This document shows, one piece after another, positions 58,070 to 64,000 of a stretch of DNA of 64,000 nt. The notes under the pieces are model-generated. The model was given only the letters and a program-made list of their open reading frames with translations. It was not told where the DNA came from and ran no database searches. The stretch spans positions 248,001-312,000 of the forward strand of contig NZ_JAFCME010000005.1 in NCBI RefSeq assembly GCF_018130065.1. The letters are read 5' to 3'. Origin of the DNA: Bradyrhizobium sp. AUGA SZCCT0158 (GTDB lineage Bacteria; Pseudomonadota; Alphaproteobacteria; Rhizobiales; Xanthobacteraceae). The translations under genes were made by a program, and so were the position numbers. Each line of letters starts with the position of its first letter. The first letter of the stretch is position 1.

Positions 58070-58088
58070 GTTTCTGGCTTGCAGTTCT

Positions 58089-58116
58089 ATTGGTATATGG
58101 TATGCCAACTACCAAT
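58089..58116. promoter_or_regulatory. Nested operator-like palindromes before sucC
   Basis: ATTGGTA and TACCAAT are inverted with a 14-nt spacer, and inside lies the near-palindrome TGGTATGCCA. This TGGTAT-type sequence resembles sites of GntR/FadR-type regulators. It ends 48 nt before the sucC ATG. Confidence 0.4.
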
Positions 58117-58164
58117 GCCGGTGGGCCGTAGAACTTGCCGTATGAAGGTTTGGGGAGCGTCCAG

Positions 58165-59361
58165 ATGAATATCCATGAATACCAGGCCAAGGCGTTGCTC
58201 AGTGAATTCGGGGTGCCGATTTCGCGCGGCGTGCCGGTCTTGAAGGCCTCGGATTCGGAAGCCGCCGCCAAGGCGCTTCCCGGCCCGATCTGGGTGGTGA
58301 AAAGCCAGATCCACGCCGGCGGCCGCGGCAAGGGCAAGTTCAAGGAAGCTTCCGCGGGCGACAAGGGCGGTGTGCGCATCGCCAAGTCGGTCGCCGAGGT
58401 CAACGAGTTCGCCAAGCAGATGCTGGGCGCGACCCTCGTCACGATCCAGACCGGCGCCCACGGCAAGCAGGTCAACCGCCTCTACATCGAGGAAGGCTCC
58501 GACATCGACAAGGAGTTCTATCTCTCGATCCTGGTCGATCGCGAAACCTCCGAAGTCTCGTTCGTGGTCTCGACCGAAGGTGGCGTCAACATCGAGGACG
58601 TCGCGCACAACACCCCTGAGAAGATCATCACCTTCTCGGTCGATCCGGCCACCGGCATCATGGCCCATCACGGCCGCACGGTCGCGAAGGCGCTGAAGCT
58701 CTCCGGCGATCTGGCCAAGCAGGCCGAGAAGCTGGTTGCGCAGCTCTACAAAGCCTTCACCGCCAAGGACATGGCGATGCTGGAAATCAATCCGCTGGTC
58801 GTCACCAAGCAGGGCGATTTGCGCGTGCTCGACGCCAAGGTCGCGTTCGACGACAACGCGATGTATCGCCATCCGGAAGTCGCCGCCCTGCGCGACGAGA
58901 CCGAAGAGGACGCCAAGGAAATCGAGGCGTCGAAATACGATCTCAACTACGTCACGCTCGACGGCACCATCGGCTGCATGGTCAACGGCGCCGGCCTTGC
59001 GATGGCGACGATGGACATCATCAAGCTCTACGGCATGGAGCCCGCGAACTTCCTCGACGTCGGCGGCGGCGCGAGCAAGGAAAAGGTTGCGGCCGCCTTC
59101 AAGATCATCACCGCCGACCCGAACGTGAAGGGCATCCTCGTCAACATCTTCGGCGGCATCATGAAATGCGACATCATCGCCGAGGGCGTGGTCGCGGCCG
59201 TCAAGGAAGTCGGCCTGAAAGTGCCGCTGGTGGTTCGGCTCGAGGGCACCAATGTCGACGCCGGCAAGAAAATCATCCGCGAATCCGGTCTCAACGTGCT
59301 GCCCGCCGATGATCTCGACGATGCCGCGCAGAAAATCGTGAATGCCGTCAAGGGAGGCTAG
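58165..59361 (+). CDS. sucC: Succinyl-CoA synthetase beta subunit
   Basis: This 398-residue ATP-grasp subunit begins [18 protein letters not shown] and has the nucleotide-loop region [39 protein letters not shown] and [10 protein letters not shown]. With SucD it makes ATP or GTP from succinyl-CoA. GGGGAG lies 8 nt before the ATG at 58165. The downstream gene starts 2 nt after its stop and uses the sucC end as ribosome-binding site. Confidence 0.97.
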   Translation: MNIHEYQAKALLSEFGVPISRGVPVLKASDSEAAAKALPGPIWVVKSQIHAGGRGKGKFKEASAGDKGGVRIAKSVAEVNEFAKQMLGATLVTIQTGAHGKQVNRLYIEEGSDIDKEFYLSILVDRETSEVSFVVSTEGGVNIEDVAHNTPEKIITFSVDPATGIMAHHGRTVAKALKLSGDLAKQAEKLVAQLYKAFTAKDMAMLEINPLVVTKQGDLRVLDAKVAFDDNAMYRHPEVAALRDETEEDAKEIEASKYDLNYVTLDGTIGCMVNGAGLAMATMDIIKLYGMEPANFLDVGGGASKEKVAAAFKIITADPNVKGILVNIFGGIMKCDIIAEGVVAAVKEVGLKVPLVVRLEGTNVDAGKKIIRESGLNVLPADDLDDAAQKIVNAVKGG

Positions 59362-59363
59362 CG

Positions 59364-59840
59364 ATGGCTGACCGTCTCGCCGCACCGACTGCCCTGGAGG
59401 AACACCGCAAGCTCGCCGTGTTTGCCGGCGAGTGGAGCGGCGAAGAGATGGTCTATCCCTCGCGCTGGAACGCGGGCGGCCCGGCGACCGCGCATGTCAA
59501 GGCGCGCATGGATCTCAACGGTTTTTATCTGATCCAGGACGCGGTCCAGATACGCGACGGCAAGGAAACTTTCGCCACCCATGGCGTGTTCACCTACGAC
59601 CGCGAGGACCGGCACTACAAATTGTTCTGGCACGATTCGCTCGGCTACTACTCGCCGGCGCCGGCCTCCGGCGGCTGGACCGGCAAGACGCTGATCCTGG
59701 TGCGCGGCTCGCTGCGCGGCAATGCGCGCCACGTCTATGAAGTCGTCGACGACAACAACTACACCATGAAAATCCAGTTCTCGCCTGATGCGGAAGGATG
59801 GGCCGACGTGCTCACCGGCACGTATCGGCGAATCCACTGA
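59364..59840 (+). CDS. DUF1579-like protein between sucC and sucD
   Basis: This 158-residue cytosolic protein resembles DUF1579/lipocalin-like beta-barrel proteins: EEHRKLAVFAGEWSGEEMV at the start, ARMDLNGFYLIQDAV and YDREDRHYKLFWHDSLGYYS (in part), and a terminal LTGTYRRIH. No signal peptide. The GGGAGG site overlaps the sucC 3' end, so translation follows sucC closely. Its location inside the succinyl-CoA synthetase gene pair suggests a linked role, but none is known to me. Confidence 0.75.
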   Translation: MADRLAAPTALEEHRKLAVFAGEWSGEEMVYPSRWNAGGPATAHVKARMDLNGFYLIQDAVQIRDGKETFATHGVFTYDREDRHYKLFWHDSLGYYSPAPASGGWTGKTLILVRGSLRGNARHVYEVVDDNNYTMKIQFSPDAEGWADVLTGTYRRIH

Positions 59841-59876
59841 TCCCGTTTCCGATCACACAGGGAAGTAACATCCATC

Positions 59877-60761
59877 ATGTCCGTTCTGATCGATAAAAAC
59901 ACCAAAGTCATCTGCCAGGGGTTTACCGGCAAGAACGGCACGTTCCATTCCGAAGCGGCGATCGCGTACGGCACCAAGATGGTCGGCGGCACCTCGCCTG
60001 GCAAAGGCGGTGCGACGCATCTCGGTCTGCCGGTGTTCGACACGGTTGCCGAAGCGCGCGAAAAAACCGGCGCCGATGCGTCCGTCATCTATGTGCCGCC
60101 GCCGGGGGCTGCGGATGCGATTTGCGAGGCGATCGATGCGGAAATTCCGCTGATCGTGTGCATCACCGAGGGCATTCCGGTGCTCGACATGGTCCGCGTC
60201 AAGCGTTCGCTGTCAGGGTCGAGGTCCCGCCTGATCGGACCGAATTGCCCGGGTGTCATGACCGCGGGTGAATGCAAGATCGGCATCATGCCGGCCAATA
60301 TCTTCAAGCCCGGCAGCGTCGGCATCGTCTCCCGTTCGGGCACGCTGACCTATGAAGCCGTGTTCCAGACCACCCAGGAAGGCCTCGGCCAGACCACCGC
60401 CGTGGGCATCGGCGGCGACCCGGTCAAGGGCACCGAATTTATCGACGTGCTGGAAATGTTCCTTGCCGACCCCAAGACCACCTCGATCATCATGATCGGT
60501 GAAATCGGCGGTTCCGCCGAGGAAGACGCCGCCCAGTTCATCAAGGACGAGGCCAAGCGGGGCCGCATGAAGCCGATGGTCGGCTTCATCGCCGGCGTCA
60601 CCGCCCCTCCCGGCCGCCGCATGGGCCATGCCGGCGCGATCATCTCCGGCGGCAAGGGTGACGCCGGTTCCAAGACCGCAGCGATGGAATCGGCCGGAAT
60701 CACGGTCTCTCCGTCGCCGGCGCGGCTTGGACACACCCTTGCCGAAAAATTGAAGTCCTAA
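59877..60761 (+). CDS. sucD: Succinyl-CoA synthetase alpha subunit
   Basis: This 294-residue subunit binds CoA ([20 protein letters not shown], in part) and carries the phospho-histidine H251 in [28 protein letters not shown] and GIGGDPVKG are further markers. GGAAG lies about 10 nt before the ATG. It follows the DUF1579-like gene by 36 nt. Confidence 0.97.
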   Translation: MSVLIDKNTKVICQGFTGKNGTFHSEAAIAYGTKMVGGTSPGKGGATHLGLPVFDTVAEAREKTGADASVIYVPPPGAADAICEAIDAEIPLIVCITEGIPVLDMVRVKRSLSGSRSRLIGPNCPGVMTAGECKIGIMPANIFKPGSVGIVSRSGTLTYEAVFQTTQEGLGQTTAVGIGGDPVKGTEFIDVLEMFLADPKTTSIIMIGEIGGSAEEDAAQFIKDEAKRGRMKPMVGFIAGVTAPPGRRMGHAGAIISGGKGDAGSKTAAMESAGITVSPSPARLGHTLAEKLKS

Positions 60762-60805
60762 TTCAATTCTTGGTTCTTTTGGGCGGGAAGTTTCGCGCTA
60801 AATAG

Positions 60806-60845
60806 GGTAAAGGTGCTTTACCTCGCTGGTCCGGGCCTCCGGACC
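60806..60845 (+). promoter_or_regulatory. Two adjacent hairpins in the sucD-sucA gap
   Basis: GGTAAAG-GTG-CTTTACC (60806-60822) and GGTCCGG-GCCT-CCGGACC (60828-60845) are perfect 7-bp stems 5 nt apart. They lie 53 nt before the sucA ATG. No T-run follows either, so they look like regulator sites or an mRNA structure rather than a terminator. Confidence 0.45.
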
Positions 60846-60898
60846 GGCCAAAGCGCCGTTTTCCACGCGCGAAGCCAAAAAATTACCAGGACGCCATC

Positions 60899-63856
60899 AT
60901 GTCTCGCCAGGACGCGAATGCTGCATTTGCCCTCTCTTCCTTTTTGCAGGGCACCAACGCCACCTACATCGACGACCTCTACGCCCGCTACGAACAGGAC
61001 TCCGCCTCGGTCGATCCCGATTGGCAGGAATTCTTCAAGAGCCTGAAAGACACCCCGGCCGACGTCCGGAAGAACGCCGGCGGCGCTTCCTGGGGCCGCG
61101 ACAACTGGCCATTGACGCCGCGTGACGAACTGACATCGGCGCTGGACGGCAACTGGGCGCAGGTCGAAAAGGCGGTTGGTGCCAAGCTGGCGGCCAAGGC
61201 GCAGGCCAAGGGCGCCGAAGTGGCGTCGGCCGACATCAACCAGGCGACGCGCGATTCGGTCCGCGCCCTGATGCTGATCCGCGCCTACCGGATGCGCGGT
61301 CATTTCCACGCCAAGCTTGATCCGCTCGGCATCGAGGCCCAGCGCGACCGCGAGGAGCTTGATCCGCGCACCTACGGTTTTGCCGAGGCCGATTTCGACC
61401 GCAAGATTTTCCTCGATCACGTGCTCAGTCTGGAATACGGCACGCTTCGCGAAATCGTCGCGATCTGCGAGCGCACCTACTGCCAGACGCTCGGCGTCGA
61501 GTTCATGCACATCAGCAACGCGGCGCAGAAGGCCTGGATCCAGGAACGCATCGAAGGTCCGGACAAGGAAATCAGCTTCACGCCGGAAGGCCGGCGCGCG
61601 ATTCTGAACAAGCTGATCGAAGCCGAAGGCTTTGAGAAATTCTGCGACATCAAATTTACCGGCACCAAGCGCTTCGGCCTCGACGGTGCCGAATCGCTGA
61701 TCCCGGCGCTGGAGCAGATCATCAAGCGCGGCGGCAATCTCGGCGTAAAAGAGATCGTGCTCGGCATGCCGCATCGCGGCCGCCTCAACGTGCTGACCCA
61801 GGTGATGGGCAAGCCGCACCGCGCGCTGTTCCATGAATTCAAGGGCGGCTCCGCCAATCCCGACGCGGTCGAAGGCTCCGGCGACGTCAAATATCACCTC
61901 GGCGCCTCGTCCGACCGCGAGTTCGACAACAACAAGATCCATCTGTCGCTGACTGCCAACCCGTCGCATTTGGAAATCGTCGATCCGGTCGTGCTCGGCA
62001 AGGTGCGCGCCAAGCAGGACCAGCATGGCGATCCGCCGGACATGCGGATTTCGGTGCTGCCGGTGCTGATGCATGGCGACGCCGCCTTCGCCGGCCAGGG
62101 CGTGGTCGCCGAATGCTTCGGCCTGTCCGACCTGAAGGGCTACCGCACCGGCGGTTCGCTGCACTTCATCGTCAACAACCAGATCGGCTTCACCACCTAT
62201 CCGCGCTACTCGCGCTCCTCGCCCTATCCGTCCGACGTGGCGAAGATGATCGATGCGCCGATCTTCCATGTGAACGGCGATGATCCGGAAGCCGTGGTGT
62301 TCGCGGCCAAGGTCGCGATCGAATTCCGGCAGAAATTCCACAAGCCCGTCGTGATCGACATGTTCTGCTACCGCAGGCATGGCCACAACGAAGGCGACGA
62401 GCCGATGTTCACCCAGCCGGTGATGTACAAGAAGATCGCAACGCATCCCGGCACGGTCGAGCTTTATTCCAAGCGGCTGATCGCTGACGGCGTCTTGACC
62501 GAGGGCGAGGTCGAAAAGGCCAAGGCCGACTGGCGTGCGCGGCTCGATGCCGAACTCGAGGCCGGCTCGGGCTACAAGCCCAACAAGGCCGATTGGCTCG
62601 ACGGCAAATGGGCCGGCTTCAAGTCCGCCGATCAGGAAGAGGATGCGCGCCGCGGCGTTACCGGCGTCGATACGGCTATCCTGAAGGATATCGGCCGCAA
62701 GATCACCAAGGTGCCAGACGGCTTCCGCGTTCACCGCACCATTCAGCGCTTCCTGGAAAATCGAGCCAAGGCGATCGACAATGGCGTCGGCATCGACTGG
62801 GCCACCGGCGAGGCGCTGGCGTTCTGCACGCTGATGCAGGAAGGCCGGCACGTCCGCCTGTCGGGGCAGGACTCCGAGCGCGGCACCTTCTCGCAGCGCC
62901 ATTCGGTGCTGATCGACCAGGAGGACGAGAGCCGGTACACGCCGTTCAATCACCTTGGCCCCGATCAGGGCCACTACGAGGTGATCAACTCGCTGCTTTC
63001 GGAAGAGGCGGTGCTCGGCTTCGAGTACGGCTATTCGCTGGCCGAGCCGAATGCGCTCGCGATGTGGGAAGCCCAATTCGGCGACTTCGCCAACGGGGCG
63101 CAGGTGCTGTTCGACCAGTTCATCTCCTCGGGCGAACGCAAATGGCTGCGCATGTCGGGTCTCGTCTGCCTGCTGCCGCATGGCTATGAAGGGCAGGGAC
63201 CGGAGCACTCCTCGGCGCGGCTCGAACGCTTCCTGCAGATGTGCGCCGAAGACAACATGCAGGTGGTCTATCCCACCACGCCGGCGAATTACTTCCACGT
63301 GCTGCGGCGTCAGCTGCATCGCGAAATCCGCAAACCCCTGATCCTGATGACGCCGAAATCGCTGCTGCGCCACAAGCGGGCGGTGTCGCGGCTCGACGAA
63401 CTCGGCAAGGACGCCACGTTCCACCGCATCCTCTACGATGACGCCCAGATGCTGCCGGACGAGAAGATCAAGCTGGTGGACGACGACAAGATCCGCCGCA
63501 TCGTGCTGTGCTCGGGCAAGGTCTATTACGATCTCTACGAGGAGCGCGAGAAGCGCGGCATCGATGACATCTACCTGATGCGCGTCGAGCAGCTCTATCC
63601 GGTGCCGCTGAAGGCGCTGGTGCACGAACTCGCCCGCTTCAAGAATGCGGAAGTCGTCTGGTGCCAGGAAGAACCGCGCAACATGGGTGCGTGGCACTTC
63701 ATCGAGCCCTATCTCGAATGGGTGCTGAACCAGATCCACGCGCCGAACAGGCGTCCGCGTTACGCCGGCCGCGCGGCGGCGGCGGCCACGGCCACCGGTT
63801 TGATGTCGAAGCATCTGGCGCAGCTCAAGGCACTGCTGGATGACGCGCTGAACTGA
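60899..63856 (+). CDS. sucA: 2-oxoglutarate dehydrogenase E1 component
   Basis: This 985-residue thiamine-diphosphate enzyme decarboxylates 2-oxoglutarate in the OGDH complex. The N-terminal lipoyl-domain-binding segment has FLQGTNATYIDDLYARY and VDPDWQEFF. Substrate and cofactor blocks include RFGLDGAESLIP, GMPHRGRLNVL, HGDAAFAGQG, NNQIGFTT and YRRHGHNEGDEP. The beta-fold half has RGTFSQRHSVL and GYEGQGPEHSSARLERFLQ. The downstream sucB partner would begin beyond the window. A palindromic repeat follows directly. Confidence 0.97.
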   Translation: MSRQDANAAFALSSFLQGTNATYIDDLYARYEQDSASVDPDWQEFFKSLKDTPADVRKNAGGASWGRDNWPLTPRDELTSALDGNWAQVEKAVGAKLAAKAQAKGAEVASADINQATRDSVRALMLIRAYRMRGHFHAKLDPLGIEAQRDREELDPRTYGFAEADFDRKIFLDHVLSLEYGTLREIVAICERTYCQTLGVEFMHISNAAQKAWIQERIEGPDKEISFTPEGRRAILNKLIEAEGFEKFCDIKFTGTKRFGLDGAESLIPALEQIIKRGGNLGVKEIVLGMPHRGRLNVLTQVMGKPHRALFHEFKGGSANPDAVEGSGDVKYHLGASSDREFDNNKIHLSLTANPSHLEIVDPVVLGKVRAKQDQHGDPPDMRISVLPVLMHGDAAFAGQGVVAECFGLSDLKGYRTGGSLHFIVNNQIGFTTYPRYSRSSPYPSDVAKMIDAPIFHVNGDDPEAVVFAAKVAIEFRQKFHKPVVIDMFCYRRHGHNEGDEPMFTQPVMYKKIATHPGTVELYSKRLIADGVLTEGEVEKAKADWRARLDAELEAGSGYKPNKADWLDGKWAGFKSADQEEDARRGVTGVDTAILKDIGRKITKVPDGFRVHRTIQRFLENRAKAIDNGVGIDWATGEALAFCTLMQEGRHVRLSGQDSERGTFSQRHSVLIDQEDESRYTPFNHLGPDQGHYEVINSLLSEEAVLGFEYGYSLAEPNALAMWEAQFGDFANGAQVLFDQFISSGERKWLRMSGLVCLLPHGYEGQGPEHSSARLERFLQMCAEDNMQVVYPTTPANYFHVLRRQLHREIRKPLILMTPKSLLRHKRAVSRLDELGKDATFHRILYDDAQMLPDEKIKLVDDDKIRRIVLCSGKVYYDLYEEREKRGIDDIYLMRVEQLYPVPLKALVHELARFKNAEVVWCQEEPRNMGAWHFIEPYLEWVLNQIHAPNRRPRYAGRAAAAATATGLMSKHLAQLKALLDDALN

Positions 63857-63858
63857 TC

Positions 63859-63977
63859 CGTCATGCCCCGCGAAGGCGGGGCATCCAGTACTCCGCGCCG
63901 TTCGTTTTAATCGCAATCGTCACGGAGTACTGGATTGTCCGCCCCTGAGCGCAATTGCGCACACGGCGGGCGATGAC
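63859..63977. repeat. Palindromic repeat (CAGTATTCC/TACTGGAT class), copy 3
   Basis: GTCATGCCCCGCGAAGGCGG, then GGGGCATCCAGTACTCCG, is mirrored by CGGAGTACTGGATTG and GGCGGGCGATGAC, with an inner GCGCAATTGCGC. It starts 3 nt after the sucA stop and separates sucA from whatever follows. Confidence 0.82.
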
Positions 63978-64000
63978 AGTTTGAAATAGATGACTGCTTA

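Noticed and set aside
60818..63916. A 1032-codon minus-strand open frame opposite sucA
   Set aside because: SucA is unmistakable on the plus strand; the opposite frame is a codon-bias artefact and reads through the downstream palindrome.

Overview
The window looks like core chromosome of an alphaproteobacterium close to Bradyrhizobium or Rhodopseudomonas (Nitrobacteraceae). The grounds are the high-GC codon use, the gene orders ffh-rpsP-rimM-trmD-rplS-leuC and mdh-sucC-sucD-sucA, sdhCDAB, a DUF2794 gene, and many intergenic palindromic repeats of the kind common in bradyrhizobia. This assignment is an inference from recognised protein families, not from a database search. I see no rRNA, tRNA, CRISPR array, phage, integrase or transposase gene.

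Layout. 1-5000: the 5' part of a membrane histidine kinase, then succinate dehydrogenase sdhCDAB, all on the minus strand. 5300-9400: a TSUP permease, malonyl-CoA synthetase divergent from an SDR, and folB. 9400-10400: about 1 kb without a gene, holding several repeats and a strongly folded element. 10400-16100: a secreted fasciclin protein, a cytochrome b plus molybdopterin oxidoreductase pair, two transporters and leuB. 16300-22300: small secreted or decaying genes, asd, a beta-carbonic anhydrase, a CoA ester lyase, a glycosyltransferase-like protein, leuD and a mini-metalloprotease. 22400-26500: low-complexity secreted proteins (His-rich, Tyr-rich), a chemoreceptor and small DUF genes. 26500-32100: leuC and the translation and SRP cluster. 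32400-40300: an MBL hydrolase, SIMPL and GyrI-like proteins, dapF-mtaB, a LigT-like protein, an RluA enzyme and ftsY-yciB. 40400-44200: a ComEA-like protein and cytochrome c maturation ccmA-B-C-D-G. 44400-49700: acnA, DUF1223, DUF2794 and a GNAT acetyltransferase. 49700-56800: a Bax-inhibitor-like protein with a structured leader, a YbbA/YbbP-type ABC system divergent from a TesA-type esterase, thpR and zapE. 57000-63900: mdh, sucC, a DUF1579-like gene, sucD and sucA.

The genes fit an aerobic respiratory lifestyle. Aconitase, 2-oxoglutarate dehydrogenase E1, succinyl-CoA synthetase, succinate dehydrogenase and malate dehydrogenase cover much of the TCA cycle, Ccm proteins assemble the c-type cytochromes, and leuB, leuC, leuD, asd and dapF serve leucine and lysine/methionine-family synthesis.

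No clearly new multi-gene system is visible. The most interesting signals are noncoding. They are a folded element at about 9690-9990 that resembles a dispersed bradyrhizobial sequence, a ybhL-leader-like RNA upstream of the Bax-inhibitor gene, two EcfG-type (general stress) promoter matches, an Irr-like dyad before acnA, palindromic repeats inserted inside the sdh and ccm gene runs, a short-unit repeat that supplies stop codons to two unrelated genes, and a 14-nt poly-G tract beside a decaying gene.
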